Positions 27,585 through 37,951 of a stretch of DNA of 64,000 bases are shown here, piece by piece (within the stretch, counting starts at the first letter, position 1; each line of letters opens with the position of its first letter). This DNA comes from Collinsella tanakaei YIT 12063 (GTDB lineage: Bacteria; Actinomycetota; Coriobacteriia; Coriobacteriales; Coriobacteriaceae): contig NZ_JH126467.1 in NCBI RefSeq assembly GCF_000225705.1, positions 265,146 to 329,145 of the forward strand, given 5' to 3'. The notes beneath the pieces are model-generated. The model saw nothing but the letters and a program-made list of their open reading frames with translations. It made no database searches and was not told the origin of the DNA. The position numbers were made by a program, and so were the translations under genes.

Positions 27585-27617
27585 TGTGAGGGCACCGCGA
27601 CCGCGGCCCCGACACCC

Positions 27618-27638
27618 GTCCGAAACGGTTTTTCGGAC
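27618..27638 (+). promoter_or_regulatory. Hairpin in the pnp leader
   Basis: GTCCGAAA (27618-27625) and TTTCGGAC (27631-27638) form a perfect 8-bp stem with a 5-nt loop, 48 bp before the pnp start. In E. coli a leader stem is processed and then used by PNPase to repress its own mRNA; this hairpin could serve similarly, though the sequence is not the same. Confidence 0.4.
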
Positions 27639-27686
27639 ATGAAGACGCCCGTGCGCAATGTGGCGTACGGAGATGAAAGAGGAAAA

Positions 27687-29930
27687 ATGACTCTCGTATC
27701 CAAGACCTTCGAACTCTACGGCAAGACCTACACGCTTGAGTCCGGCGAGCTCGCCAAGCAGGCTACCGGCTCCGTGCTGGTGAAGCAGGGCGACACCACC
27801 GCCAACGTGACCGTCGTCGTTTCCAAGGAGCGTAAAAACTACGACTTCTTCCCCCTGACGGTCGACTTCATCGAGAAGATGTATGCCGTGGGCCGCATCC
27901 CCGGCGGATATCTCAAGCGCGAAGGTCGTCCCAGCGACAAGGCCACTCTTACCGCCCGCATGATCGACCGCCCCATCCGCCCCAGCTTCCCCGACGGTTT
28001 CCGTAACGAGGTTCACGTCGTCGCTACCTCTCTCGTTGCCGATCAGGTGAATCCCATCGATGTCATCTGCACCATGGGCGCCTCGCTTGCCATGACCTTG
28101 GGCGGCGTTCCGTTCGAGGGCCCGCTGGCTTGCGTCCGCATCGGTCGCGATCGCGAGACCGGCGAGTTTATCGTCAATCCCACCTACGAGGAGCGCGACA
28201 ACTCCGATCTGGACCTGGAACTCGCGGGCACTCGCGACTTCATCTCCATGGTCGAGGCCGGCGCGGATGAGATCTCCGAAGAGGACATGCTCGCCGCCAT
28301 GCAGTTTGGCCAGGAGGCCATCGGCGCCTTCTGCGATGCCCAGCTCGACTTCGTTGAGGAGTGGGAGCGCGTCAACGGCGAGATCATGGTGAAGGAGTAT
28401 CCGCTCGATCAGCCCAACGAGGAAGTCCACGATCGCATCTTCGCTCACTACGACGAGATGTCCGCCGCTCTTCGCGACGCCGACAAGCTCTCTCGCATCG
28501 GCAAGGTCGAGGCTCTGAAGGAAGCCATCAAGGCCGAATTCAGCGAGGACGAGCAGCTGCTGTGGGAGCGCGAGATCCCCGTCAACCTCAAGAAGCTCGA
28601 GAAGCAGGCAATGCGCACCATGGTTGTCGAGACCGGTGAGCGCGTCGACGGTCGTGCTGCCGACGAGATCCGCCCCATCATGGTGAAAGACAACTACCTG
28701 CCCCTGGTTCATGGCTCCGGCCTGTTCCAGCGCGGTCAGACCCAGGTACTCTCCGTGCTTTCCCTGGGCATGCTCAACGAGGGGCAGCGTCTCGATACCA
28801 TCGAGCCCGTCGAGGGCAAGCGCTACATGCACCAGTACAACTTCCCGCCCTACTGCACTGGAGAAGTTGGCCGCATGGGCTCTCCTAAGCGTCGCGAAAT
28901 CGGCCACGGCAACCTTGCCGAGCGCGCGCTCCTTCCCATGCTTCCCTCTGAGGACGAGTTCCCCTACGCCATCCGCGTGGTTTCCGAGGTTATGGAGTCC
29001 AATGGTTCCTCGTCCATGGCTTCCACCTGCGCGAGCACCTTGGCGCTTATGGACGGCGGCGTACCCATTAAGCGCCCCGTTTCCGGCATCGCCATGGGCC
29101 TGATCCAGGAGGAGGGCAAGACCGTTGTCCTGTCCGATATCCAGGGCCTTGAGGACTTCCTGGGCGACATGGACTTCAAGGTTACCGGTACCGAGCGCGG
29201 CATCACCGCCCTGCAGATGGACAACAAGGCCACGGGCCTTACGTTCGATATCCTTCGCACCGCTCTCGAGCAGGCAAAGGTTGGACGTGCCTTCATCCTG
29301 GACAAGATGCTTCAGGTCATTCCGCAGACCCGACCCGAGACCCGCCCCTCCGCTCCGCGCATCGTCTCCATCTCCGTTCCGGTCGACAAGATTCGCGACG
29401 TCATCGGCACCGGCGGAAAGGTTATCCGCGGTATCCAGGACGAGACCGGTGCTTCCGTGGACATCCAGGAAGACGGTACCGTTTACGTCGGCGGCACCGG
29501 CGAGTCCGTCGAGCAGGCCGTCGAGCGCATCCAGCTTATCATCAAGGTTCCCGAGCCGGGCGAGGAGTATACCGGTCGCGTCGTTTCCATCCAGCCCTTC
29601 GGCGCCTTCGTTTCCCTGCTTCCCGGTAAGGACGGTTTGCTTCACATCTCCCGCGTCGCCCAGGGTCGCGTCGATAAGGTCGAAGACGTCCTCAACGTAG
29701 GCGACGAGGTCAAGGTGCGTGTTCTCGAGGTCGATGAACGCGGCAAGATCTCCCTCGACCGCATCGATAAGCCCGAGGCTCCCGCCGGATCTGGTAACGG
29801 CGGTGGAGAGGGCGAGCGTCGCGAGCGCTCCGATCGTCCCCGTCGCAACCGCTCTGAGCGCTCCGATCGTCCCCGTCGCGCACCCGGCGATAATGGTGGC
29901 CGCACCCCGCGCCGCCATCATGAGGGTTAA
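27687..29930 (+). CDS. pnp: Polyribonucleotide nucleotidyltransferase (PNPase)
   Basis: A 747-residue phosphorolytic 3'-5' exoribonuclease, central to mRNA decay. Two RNase PH domains are separated by the helical domain; the second has GSGLFQRGQTQVLSV and MEKNGSSSMAST-like residues (VMESNGSSSMASTCASTL). Then come a KH domain (DVIGTGGKVIRGIQDETGA) and an S1 domain (VSIQPFGAFVSLLPGKDGL). The tail after the S1 domain is rich in Arg, Ser and Asp with a 24-nt repeat (29823-29846 and 29856-29879, period 33 bp), giving ERSDRPRR twice. I chose the ATG at 27687, preceded by AGAGGAA, over an upstream open frame through the leader. A strong terminator follows. Confidence 0.97.
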   Translation: MTLVSKTFELYGKTYTLESGELAKQATGSVLVKQGDTTANVTVVVSKERKNYDFFPLTVDFIEKMYAVGRIPGGYLKREGRPSDKATLTARMIDRPIRPSFPDGFRNEVHVVATSLVADQVNPIDVICTMGASLAMTLGGVPFEGPLACVRIGRDRETGEFIVNPTYEERDNSDLDLELAGTRDFISMVEAGADEISEEDMLAAMQFGQEAIGAFCDAQLDFVEEWERVNGEIMVKEYPLDQPNEEVHDRIFAHYDEMSAALRDADKLSRIGKVEALKEAIKAEFSEDEQLLWEREIPVNLKKLEKQAMRTMVVETGERVDGRAADEIRPIMVKDNYLPLVHGSGLFQRGQTQVLSVLSLGMLNEGQRLDTIEPVEGKRYMHQYNFPPYCTGEVGRMGSPKRREIGHGNLAERALLPMLPSEDEFPYAIRVVSEVMESNGSSSMASTCASTLALMDGGVPIKRPVSGIAMGLIQEEGKTVVLSDIQGLEDFLGDMDFKVTGTERGITALQMDNKATGLTFDILRTALEQAKVGRAFILDKMLQVIPQTRPETRPSAPRIVSISVPVDKIRDVIGTGGKVIRGIQDETGASVDIQEDGTVYVGGTGESVEQAVERIQLIIKVPEPGEEYTGRVVSIQPFGAFVSLLPGKDGLLHISRVAQGRVDKVEDVLNVGDEVKVRVLEVDERGKISLDRIDKPEAPAGSGNGGGEGERRERSDRPRRNRSERSDRPRRAPGDNGGRTPRRHHEG

Positions 29931-29975
29931 TCCTCGATTGCCAAATCGTTCGACTGACAGCTTGCTTTAAGTACG

Positions 29976-30009
29976 TGGCCCCGTTGGTTTCGGCGGGGCC
30001 ATTTTTTTT
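29976..30009 (+). terminator. Terminator of pnp
   Basis: TGGCCCCG (29976-29983) and CGGGGCCA (29994-30001) form a stem followed by eight T residues, 45 bp after pnp. A textbook rho-independent terminator. Confidence 0.92.
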
Positions 30010-30198
30010 CTACTTTTGCATTGGGTGATTTCAATTGTTTATTCGGTAGGGAAGAGTTATGGTGAATCGCTGCAGTCTTTTCCCTGCTATCATTTAAAAA
30101 CCTGTGTTTGGGTAGAGATAATATCCATATGAATTGATGCGGCGATTGTTCGCCGTGCATATATCTGTACGACTATCTGAAAGGATTGCATTCCGTTT

Positions 30199-31875
30199 AT
30201 GGCAACAACTAAAGGTAAAACCGCGCCGCTGAAGGTCATCCCTCTCGGTGGCCTTGATGGCATTGGCAAGAACATGACCGTTATCGAGTGCGGTCCCGAT
30301 ATGATGCTGGTCGATGCTGGCCTTATGTTTCCGGATGACTCCCAGCCCGGTATCGATTTGGTGCTTCCGGATTACACGTACGTGCTCGAGAACGAGGACA
30401 AGCTTCGCGGCATTATTATCACGCATGGTCATGAAGACCATACCGGTGCTCTTCCGTACCTGCTGCAGGACCTCAACAACAAGGTACCCATCTTCTCCAG
30501 CAAGCTCACTTTAGGCTTTATCGAGGGCAAGCTTTCCGAATTCCGCATTCGCGCACCCAAGTTCCGTGAGGTAAAGGGTGGTAGCCATGTAAATCTGGGC
30601 TGCCTTTCCGTTGACTTCTTTTCCATGACGCACTCTATCCCCGGAGCGCTCGGCATCTTTGTCAAGTCTCCGCAGGGTACCGTTATGCATACAGGAGACT
30701 TCAAGCTCGATCAGACTCCTATCGACGGCGTCACCCCTGACTATGCCGCGATCACCCGGTTTGGCAAGTCCGGCGTCGACCTTCTTTTGTCGGACTCCAC
30801 TAATGCCACCGTCCCTGGCTTCACCAAGTCCGAGGCCGAAGTCGGTCACTCGCTGTACGATGCCATCAAGAACGCCGAGGGCCGCGTTTTTGTCGCGTCC
30901 TTCTCCAGTCACATCCATCGTCTTCAGCAGATCTGCGATGCTGCTAAGGCATGTGGCCGTAAAATCGTAGTCACTGGTCGCTCAATGCTCACCAATACGC
31001 GCGTTGCGCGCGAGCTTGGCTACCTTAAGATCGATGAAAACGATCTGGTCGATGCTTACGAGCTCAACGGCATTCCCGAGAACAAGGTTGTCGTCATGTG
31101 CACCGGCTCACAGGGCGAGCCCCTCTCCGCGCTTTCCCGTATGGCCAACGGTGAGCATAAGACGCTTTCGATTCACGATGGCGATACCGTCATTATCTCC
31201 GCCACTCCCGTTCCCGGCAACGAGAAGGCCGTTCAGCAGGTTGTCAACAGCCTTGCTAAGCTTGGTTGCGACGTGTATGACAAACATCGCTGCCTGGTTC
31301 ATGTGTCCGGTCACGGCAGCCAAGAGGAGCTCAAGCTCATGCTCGCCATGGCTCGCCCCACCTACTTCATGCCCGTTCACGGCGAGGCGGTCCATCTGCG
31401 CGCCCACGCAAAGCTGGGTGAAAAGATGGGCATTCCACGTGACAATATCTTTGTCATCGACAACGGTGATTCCCTTGAGATGCGCGCCGGTAAGGTCAAG
31501 CGCGGCCGAGCCGTCGAGAGCGGCGTGGTCTACGTTGACGGCCTTCGCATCGGTGATACCGACCCCATCGTTTTGCGCGACCGTCAAAAGCTCGCCAACG
31601 ACGGCATGGTGACCGTCGTAGCCACCATGTCGACCAAGCGCAAGAAAATCGAGGCTATCGAGGTGTCCGGTCGCGGCGTTTCGTTCACCATCGATGATGA
31701 GTTCACTTCCGATGCCTCCGACTCGATCATGAAGATGATCGAGAAGGGTTCCTTCAACTTTACCAGCAGCGGTACGGACGCTCTTCGCAAGGCCGTCCGC
31801 GATTCGCTTTCCAACTTTATTTGGAACCGTACGCATACTCGACCCATGATCATCCCGGTCGTCATGGAGGTCTAG
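30199..31875 (+). CDS. rnj: Ribonuclease J
   Basis: A 558-residue metallo-beta-lactamase ribonuclease with 5'-3' exonuclease and endonuclease activity, acting in mRNA turnover and rRNA maturation. The zinc motif THGHEDHTGALPYL is near residues 74-87; the beta-CASP part has SDSTNATVPGFTKSE and later GSQGEPLSALSRMA and HVSGHGSQEELKLM. The C-terminal domain is complete. The ATG at 30199 follows GAAAGGA. It is 1 bp before ftsK, so the two are co-transcribed. Confidence 0.96.
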   Translation: MATTKGKTAPLKVIPLGGLDGIGKNMTVIECGPDMMLVDAGLMFPDDSQPGIDLVLPDYTYVLENEDKLRGIIITHGHEDHTGALPYLLQDLNNKVPIFSSKLTLGFIEGKLSEFRIRAPKFREVKGGSHVNLGCLSVDFFSMTHSIPGALGIFVKSPQGTVMHTGDFKLDQTPIDGVTPDYAAITRFGKSGVDLLLSDSTNATVPGFTKSEAEVGHSLYDAIKNAEGRVFVASFSSHIHRLQQICDAAKACGRKIVVTGRSMLTNTRVARELGYLKIDENDLVDAYELNGIPENKVVVMCTGSQGEPLSALSRMANGEHKTLSIHDGDTVIISATPVPGNEKAVQQVVNSLAKLGCDVYDKHRCLVHVSGHGSQEELKLMLAMARPTYFMPVHGEAVHLRAHAKLGEKMGIPRDNIFVIDNGDSLEMRAGKVKRGRAVESGVVYVDGLRIGDTDPIVLRDRQKLANDGMVTVVATMSTKRKKIEAIEVSGRGVSFTIDDEFTSDASDSIMKMIEKGSFNFTSSGTDALRKAVRDSLSNFIWNRTHTRPMIIPVVMEV

Positions 31876-31876
31876 C

Positions 31877-34663
31877 GTGGCTAGAAGCGGGGGACAGGCC
31901 AAAAAGGGGACTGCGACGACTAAGTCAGATCAATCTAAAAAGGCGCGGAGTGCTTCGGCGGCTCCGCGCCCCTTGCGCGCTAACGCTAAGCATGAAGAGG
32001 AGCTGTATCAGGACGTCCCTCCTTTGATGGGGGAGTCCGTTAATCGCGATATCGCAGGGGTCGTGCTCGCCGTTATCGCCGTCGCCTCTATGATCGCGGT
32101 GGTTGCCCCTGCTTCTGCACCGGTTACCAGCGCGGTCTCTTCCTTCTATCATCTCGGGTTCGGCTTGGGAGCATATGTGCTGCCCGTCGCGATGCTCGCG
32201 GTGGCCGCGTTGCTGTTCTTGCGCGACCGCGCTCCTGTCAACGCTCGAACCACCGTCGGCATAGCCGTTATTTTTGTTTTCATCTGCAGCGCGCTGTCTT
32301 TGATGGTCCCCAACACCGAGCTTTCCACCGTTGCCATGTTCGAGCCCCATAACCTCGCTTCTAGCGGTGGCTATCTGGGCGCTTTCGTAGCGTCCGCTTT
32401 GCAAAATGCGCTTGGTAAGTCCATTGCAATGGTGCTTTGTGTAGGCGGCGTCATCCTCGGCATGGTCATCATCGGCTTCTCTGTGAGCCAGTTTGTGCAG
32501 GGCGCCGCAGCTCGTGCAGCGCAGATTGCACAGAAGCGCAAAGTCGATCTTAACGATAATCCTTGGGGCGAAGCCGTTCCCGCCGCCGCTCTCCAGCACC
32601 GCCGGGAAGCGCCTGTTGCCGCAGCCGGCAAGCAGCAGTCGCTCTTCGATGACATCCCTGAGCCCGAGACCACGTTTTTGGGCAACCGCGAGACCACCGT
32701 TCTTCCTCGTCCAGATGATGATGAGGACGATGGTGATCCCTTTGTCGATGTGAAGGACGAGTATGAGGGCGAGAGCGCTAAGACCACGCTTATTCCCGTT
32801 AAAGAGCGCTTTGCTAAGGCAGTAACCGCTGCCGCTTCCAAACCTAAGCGCGGCAAGGCCCTGGACGTCATCGCGGACGCAACGGATTCGCTCGAGGCAA
32901 CCTCTGCAGCCGAGCCCGCTATGGATACGCCGCCCTGGATCGCCGCAAATGACGCTGCGTCTGTCGAGAAGCGACCGCTTCCGGATTTCCTGCAGTCCTC
33001 GCCCGCCCGTGCCCAGCAGACTTCCGCCGATCGCGATGCCGATGCGTATGCCGATGAGCACGCCCAGGCGTCGTCGCAGCAGGGGAGAGCCAAGGCAGAG
33101 CCTAGGCCCGAAGATATCAAGGTGAAGCCCGCGAGCGGTGTCGACGATTCTGATGATGAGCGCCAGCTGCCGCCCTCGTCCATGCTTAAGCACAGCCCCA
33201 AGGCCGCTGCCTCCTCATATTCCGAAAAAGAGCTTGAGCAGACGGCTGCGGCTCTTCAGTCCACCCTGCAGGAGTTTGGCCTTCACTCGCGCGTGGTTGG
33301 ATGGATCTCCGGCCCCACGGTCACCACCTTTAAGGTGCAGCCCGGCGAGGGCGAGCGCGTGAGCCGTATCTCCAACCTTGAAGACGATATCGCCCTGTCG
33401 CTTGCTACCGATTCGGTGCGTATCTTCGCCCCCATTCCGGGGACGTCGCTGGTTGGTATCGAGATTCCCAATAGAAGCAGGCAAAACGTTTCCTTTGGCG
33501 ACATTTTGCCCTACGTCAAGGGCGGTCCTTTGGAGTTCGCCCTTGGTCGCGATGCCGAGGGTACGCCCATGGTCGCGGACCTGGCCAAGATGCCGCACCT
33601 GCTTATTGCCGGCACCACCGGTTCGGGTAAGTCCGTGGTCATCAGCTCCATCCTTATGTCGCTGCTCATGAGGACGTTCCCCGAAGACGTGCGCCTGATC
33701 ATGATCGATCCCAAGCGCGTCGAGTTCGCACCCTATGACGGGCTGCCGCACCTGTACGTGCCCGTGGTGACCGAGCCTAAGCAGGCCGCGAGCGCGCTGC
33801 AGTGGGCGGTTTCCGAGATGGAGCGTCGCCTTAAGATCTTCGAGCGCATTGGCGTTCGTAAGATCGCGACCTTCAACGAGAAGCAGGCCGCCGGCGAATT
33901 CGACCATTACGACAACCCTCCAACCAAGATGCCCTATCTGGTCATCGTTATCGACGAGCTCTCCGACCTCATGATGGTCGCGGGCAAGGACGTCGAGGCC
34001 TCCATCGTCCGAATCGCGCAGCTTGGTCGCGCCGGCGGTATCCATATGATCGTGGCTACGCAGCGTCCTTCCTCTAACGTTGTTACCGGTCTCATCAAGG
34101 CGAATATCACCAACCGCATTGGCCTTACGGTCGCTACCGGTATCGACTCGCGCGTCATTTTGGACCAAACGGGTGCCGAGAAGCTCCTGGGCCAGGGTGA
34201 TATGCTTTTTAGCCGCGTCGATTGGGGCAAGCCCAAGCGCATCCAGGGTTGTTATGTTTCTGACGAGGAGATCGTCGACGTCGTGGGCTTTGTTAAGGAG
34301 CAAAGCGCCGCCGACTACCATGAGGAGATCTTGTCCGCCGTCACGCCGGCTCTTGTTGGAGGGGCTGGCGCTGGGCCCGCCGGCATGGGTTCGTCCGAGC
34401 CTTCTGAGGACGATCCCTTGCTGTGGGATGCCGCGCGCATAGTTGTTGATTCCCAGCTTGGTTCCACGTCCGGCCTGCAGCGCCGCCTTAAGGTGGGTTA
34501 TGCTCGTGCTGGTCGTATTATGGATATGCTCGAGGAAAAAGGTGTTGTGGGACCGCCCGACGGCTCTAAGCCGCGTGAGGTCCTGCTCGACGCAGAGGGT
34601 CTTGCCGAGCTGGAAGCCGTAGAGGCGCAGCTCGCTGCCGAAGATGAGTTTGGAGGGTTCTGA
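31877..34663 (+). CDS. ftsK: DNA translocase FtsK/SpoIIIE
   Basis: A 928-residue septal DNA pump that clears chromosomes from the closing septum. The N-terminal 60 residues are basic, then four hydrophobic helices (about residues 55-215) anchor it in the membrane. A long acidic, low-complexity linker runs to about residue 430. The motor has the Walker A motif [14 protein letters not shown] around residue 575-588, [19 protein letters not shown] as Walker B, and a C-terminal gamma winged-helix domain ([20 protein letters not shown]) that reads chromosome polarity sites. Start is GTG at 31877. It shares 1 bp with rodZ. Confidence 0.95.
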   Translation: MARSGGQAKKGTATTKSDQSKKARSASAAPRPLRANAKHEEELYQDVPPLMGESVNRDIAGVVLAVIAVASMIAVVAPASAPVTSAVSSFYHLGFGLGAYVLPVAMLAVAALLFLRDRAPVNARTTVGIAVIFVFICSALSLMVPNTELSTVAMFEPHNLASSGGYLGAFVASALQNALGKSIAMVLCVGGVILGMVIIGFSVSQFVQGAAARAAQIAQKRKVDLNDNPWGEAVPAAALQHRREAPVAAAGKQQSLFDDIPEPETTFLGNRETTVLPRPDDDEDDGDPFVDVKDEYEGESAKTTLIPVKERFAKAVTAAASKPKRGKALDVIADATDSLEATSAAEPAMDTPPWIAANDAASVEKRPLPDFLQSSPARAQQTSADRDADAYADEHAQASSQQGRAKAEPRPEDIKVKPASGVDDSDDERQLPPSSMLKHSPKAAASSYSEKELEQTAAALQSTLQEFGLHSRVVGWISGPTVTTFKVQPGEGERVSRISNLEDDIALSLATDSVRIFAPIPGTSLVGIEIPNRSRQNVSFGDILPYVKGGPLEFALGRDAEGTPMVADLAKMPHLLIAGTTGSGKSVVISSILMSLLMRTFPEDVRLIMIDPKRVEFAPYDGLPHLYVPVVTEPKQAASALQWAVSEMERRLKIFERIGVRKIATFNEKQAAGEFDHYDNPPTKMPYLVIVIDELSDLMMVAGKDVEASIVRIAQLGRAGGIHMIVATQRPSSNVVTGLIKANITNRIGLTVATGIDSRVILDQTGAEKLLGQGDMLFSRVDWGKPKRIQGCYVSDEEIVDVVGFVKEQSAADYHEEILSAVTPALVGGAGAGPAGMGSSEPSEDDPLLWDAARIVVDSQLGSTSGLQRRLKVGYARAGRIMDMLEEKGVVGPPDGSKPREVLLDAEGLAELEAVEAQLAAEDEFGGF

Positions 34664-36063
34664 TGTCCGCCCGATTTGGAGAGATGCTGCTCACTCGCCG
34701 TCGCGAGCGCGGTATGTCTATCCAGCAGGTATCGAACGCTATAAAGATCCGTCCCCAGATTATCGAGTACTTCGAGACCGGTAACTTTGCCTCCATGCCG
34801 CCGCGCGGCTATGCGCAGGGCATGATTTCGAGCTACGCGCGTTTTTTGGGGTTGAACCCTCGCACCGTTGTCGACGCGTATTTCGACGAGCTTCATACGT
34901 ATGAGCGCGTCAACAATACCGGAGCCGGCAGGTTCCAGGATTCCGTTGCCGAGGCAAGTCCGCACAACGTGAATCCTGAGGGCCGCTTCCTCATGGTCAA
35001 CGGACCCGTGCCCAACTCTCGGTATGGGCAGAGGCCTCCCCAGGCGGGCTACGTTTCCGAATCGGTGTCTCCGCATGAGCCCATGTCTACCAGCACTCTT
35101 CGGTACGGGCAGGCAAACCGCGGCGGCAGGCAGCGCGCGTTGCCGCAAGGTGGTGGATACGGTCCTTCCGGTCAGTCTCGCTATGGGCAGGGCCCGCGTC
35201 CTGCTCGCGGCGACCAGTTTCCGTCCCGCGGCGGCCGTTCTACGGATTCCCGCTACAGGGGGTCGGCGCCCTCTGCAGGCAGACCTCGTCCCCAAGGTTC
35301 CATGCAAAACGGTTATCGCTCCGCTTCCGGGCGCCCCGGCCAGCAGAACCCCGGTCGATACCAGCAGTCGCGCGGTAGGTCCTCTCAGCCTCCCTCGCCG
35401 TTTTCCGATAATAGGGTCCTTATGCTGCTGGGTGCAGCCGTAATCATCATCTTGCTGCTTTTGCTCCTGCTGTTCTTCAGGGGTTGTGCGCCTTCGTCTG
35501 ACGCGTCCGCTCAGGGCAGTACGCAGACCTCGCAGTCTCAATCCTCCACATCTTCTTCCAATAAGGATGATGATTTGGACGATGACTCTGCTGACGATGG
35601 AAGCGATGACGCCGCGACTACCTCCTCGCAGGATGGCTCATCTACCGCTGCTTCCAACACGACCAGCCAGCAGAACGAGCCTACTGAGACCAAGGTTAAG
35701 ATCAGCATCGCCAAGGGCAAGACGTCTTGGCTCGAGATCAAGCTTGATGGCAAGTCTGTCTACGGCGATACCGTTGTTGGGCCTTTTGAGCAAGAATATA
35801 CGGTCACGCAGTCGATGGAGATCACCGTCGATAAGCCCGCCGACGTCACCATCACCAAGAATGGTGAGAAGGTGCGCTATGACAGCAAGAGCGCAGGCGT
35901 CGCGCGCGTTACCATCACTGCTCCCCAGACCGACTCCACACAGGACGGTACGGACGCCGATGGCACCGCGCAGGATGCGGACGGCACGCAAGATGCAACC
36001 CAGGCGGCGACGGATCAAAATACCGCTACCGGCCAGCAAACCACCCAATCAAACGGCGACTAG
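34663..36063 (+). CDS. rodZ: RodZ-like helix-turn-helix membrane protein
   Basis: A 466-residue protein with the RodZ layout: an N-terminal HTH domain (residues 4-75, including [18 protein letters not shown] and [16 protein letters not shown]), a cytoplasmic linker, one membrane helix at residues 251-272, a Ser/Thr/Asp-rich stretch and a C-terminal domain of the DUF4115 kind (about 345-425). RodZ links MreB to the membrane in rod-shaped cells. The linker (85-250) is unusually long and rich in Arg, Gly, Gln and Tyr with three RYGQ repeats. It starts on the A of the ftsK stop (TGATG) and precedes yajQ and pgsA; ymfM (rodZ) has the same position in Bacillus. MreB is not in the window. Confidence 0.85.
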   Translation: MSARFGEMLLTRRRERGMSIQQVSNAIKIRPQIIEYFETGNFASMPPRGYAQGMISSYARFLGLNPRTVVDAYFDELHTYERVNNTGAGRFQDSVAEASPHNVNPEGRFLMVNGPVPNSRYGQRPPQAGYVSESVSPHEPMSTSTLRYGQANRGGRQRALPQGGGYGPSGQSRYGQGPRPARGDQFPSRGGRSTDSRYRGSAPSAGRPRPQGSMQNGYRSASGRPGQQNPGRYQQSRGRSSQPPSPFSDNRVLMLLGAAVIIILLLLLLLFFRGCAPSSDASAQGSTQTSQSQSSTSSSNKDDDLDDDSADDGSDDAATTSSQDGSSTAASNTTSQQNEPTETKVKISIAKGKTSWLEIKLDGKSVYGDTVVGPFEQEYTVTQSMEITVDKPADVTITKNGEKVRYDSKSAGVARVTITAPQTDSTQDGTDADGTAQDADGTQDATQAATDQNTATGQQTTQSNGD

Positions 36064-36101
36064 GGCGTTTCGATTGGTTCTACGTACGAAAGGAGCCCAA
36101 C

Positions 36102-36599
36102 ATGGCTAAAGATTCAAGCTTTGATGTAGTGTCTCAGGTCGATATGCAGGAGGTCGACAACGCCTACCAGCAGACCGCGCGCGAACTCACGCAGCGCTAC
36201 GACCTTAAGGATTCCGGCGCCACCATCGATCTGTCTAAAACGGACAAGACGTTCACCATCAGCGCCCCTGCGGATTTTGTCTCGAGGCAGATCATCGACG
36301 TTCTCAATAGCAAGCTCATCAAGCGCGGCGTTGACATCAAGTCCGTCAAGTGGGATGCCCCCCAGGCCGCTTCCGGCGGCACCGTGCGCGTGATCGGCCG
36401 CATTATCGAGGGCATCGACCAGCCCACCGCTAAGAAGATCAACAAGGACGTCAAAGACATCAAGCTTAAAGTCAAGGTCACCATCGAGGCCGACAAGCTT
36501 CGCGTGAGCTCTGCTTCCAAGGACGCGCTGCAGCAGGTTATCGGCTTTTTGCGCGACCAGGATTACGGTCAGCCCCTTCAGTTCACCAACTATCGATAA
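36102..36599 (+). CDS. YajQ family nucleotide-binding protein
   Basis: A 165-residue protein of the YajQ (DUF520) family, with two ferredoxin-like RNA-binding folds. Some members bind cyclic di-GMP and act with a transcription factor; the role in Gram-positive bacteria is not settled. The start MAKDSSFDVVSQVDMQEVDN and the ending FLRDQDYGQPLQFTNYR are diagnostic. The GAAAGGAGC before the ATG is strong. It lies between rodZ and rimO. Confidence 0.93.
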   Translation: MAKDSSFDVVSQVDMQEVDNAYQQTARELTQRYDLKDSGATIDLSKTDKTFTISAPADFVSRQIIDVLNSKLIKRGVDIKSVKWDAPQAASGGTVRVIGRIIEGIDQPTAKKINKDVKDIKLKVKVTIEADKLRVSSASKDALQQVIGFLRDQDYGQPLQFTNYR

Positions 36600-36608
36600 G
36601 GCATCAGC

Positions 36609-37949
36609 ATGGCTAAAGGTTCTCTACTCTACATCACGCTTGGTTGCGCCAAGAACGAGGTCGATACCGACCGCATGAGGGCGCTGCTTGACGCCGCGGA
36701 TTACCAGGAAGTCGATTCCGCACAAGACGCCGACGCCGTCATCATCAACACGTGCTCGTTCCTTGCCTCCGCAACCTCGGAGAGCATCGAGACTACGCTC
36801 GCTTTGGCCGAGGAGGTCAAGGAGGGTGTTCGCGCTGCGCGCATCATCATGTGCGGTTGCGTGCCCTCTCGTTACGGCGACCAGCTGCCTCAGGAGCTGC
36901 CCGAGGTCTCCGCGTTTGTCCGTGCGGATGAAGAGGACGGTATCGTTGCGGTTGTGGACGAGTTGCTGGGCGTTGAGCGCGATATGCCCTCCTTTATTCC
37001 CAACATCAAGCGCACCGTCGAGGGCTCCGTCGCTTATGTGAAGATCTCTGATGGATGCGACCGTTTTTGCAGCTTCTGCGCTATTCCGTATATCCGCGGT
37101 AGGTATCACTCTCGCCCTGCCGACCGCATCATCGCGGAGGCGCGCGAGCTTGTCGCCGGCGGCGTTAAGGAAATCGTCCTTATTGGCCAGGATACCGGTA
37201 TCTGGGGTAAGGATTTCAAGGACCAGGTCGATGGTCCCGCAAACCTCGCCCAGCTCCTTGTTGCGCTGGCTGAGGAGCTGCGTCCCCAGCACGTATGGAT
37301 CCGCGTTCTCTATCTTCAGCCGGAAGGTATGTCCGGCGAGCTTATCGCGGCGATTCGCGACACGCCCGAAGTGCTTCCCTATATCGATATCCCGGTTCAG
37401 CACTGCAACGAGCGCGTCTTGAAGTCCATGCATCGCAGTGGCTCCGAGCAGCAGCTCGACGAGTTGTTCGCTCGCCTGCGTTCCGAGATTCCGGGCATGG
37501 TCATTCGCACTACCAGCCTTGTAGGGTTCCCCGGCGAAACCGACGAGGAAGCGGAGCAGATGCTCGCGTTCATGGATCGCAACTCCTTTGATTACACCAG
37601 CGTGTTCGCTTACTCTCGCGAAGAAGGTACCAGGGCCGCCGAGATGGACGATCAGGTGGACGAGGACGTCAAGCTCGAGCGCGCCCAGAAGGCCCTGGAC
37701 CTTGCCGAGGCCCTGGGCTTCGCCGCTACCGCCTCGCATGTGGGAGAGACCGCCGAGGTCATCATCGATGGTATAGAGGAGAACGACGGTTTCTCCGAGT
37801 TCATCGGTCACGCTTGGTTCCAGGCTCCCGACAGCGACGGCGCTGTCCACCTTGATATCGAAGAGGCCTGCATTGGCGACATCGTAACGGTCGAGTTCAC
37901 CGACAGCTTCTGCTATGAGCTGGTCGGTCATGTTGTTGAAAGCGAATAG
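36609..37949 (+). CDS. rimO: Ribosomal protein S12 methylthiotransferase RimO
   Basis: A 446-residue radical SAM enzyme that methylthiolates the conserved aspartate of ribosomal protein S12. The N-terminal domain begins LLYITLGCAKNEVDTD and has NTCSFLASATSES; the radical SAM motif CDRFCSFCAIPYIRGRYHSR is at about residue 145; a TRAM domain ends the protein. The GCAKNEVDTD pattern and 'GRYHSR' separate it from MiaB and MtaB. It is 2 bp from pgsA; rimO-pgsA is a common pair in Gram-positive bacteria. Confidence 0.95.
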   Translation: MAKGSLLYITLGCAKNEVDTDRMRALLDAADYQEVDSAQDADAVIINTCSFLASATSESIETTLALAEEVKEGVRAARIIMCGCVPSRYGDQLPQELPEVSAFVRADEEDGIVAVVDELLGVERDMPSFIPNIKRTVEGSVAYVKISDGCDRFCSFCAIPYIRGRYHSRPADRIIAEARELVAGGVKEIVLIGQDTGIWGKDFKDQVDGPANLAQLLVALAEELRPQHVWIRVLYLQPEGMSGELIAAIRDTPEVLPYIDIPVQHCNERVLKSMHRSGSEQQLDELFARLRSEIPGMVIRTTSLVGFPGETDEEAEQMLAFMDRNSFDYTSVFAYSREEGTRAAEMDDQVDEDVKLERAQKALDLAEALGFAATASHVGETAEVIIDGIEENDGFSEFIGHAWFQAPDSDGAVHLDIEEACIGDIVTVEFTDSFCYELVGHVVESE

Positions 37950-37951
37950 TA

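Noticed and set aside
27567-29921. A 784-codon open frame on the minus strand opposite pnp
   Set aside because: It mirrors the third-position GC bias of pnp. The plus-strand protein is a complete PNPase with all domains, and the antisense translation has no recognisable family or ribosome binding site.
31925-34321. Long minus-strand frames opposite ftsK
   Set aside because: They lie wholly within a complete FtsK gene and show no domain or start signals.
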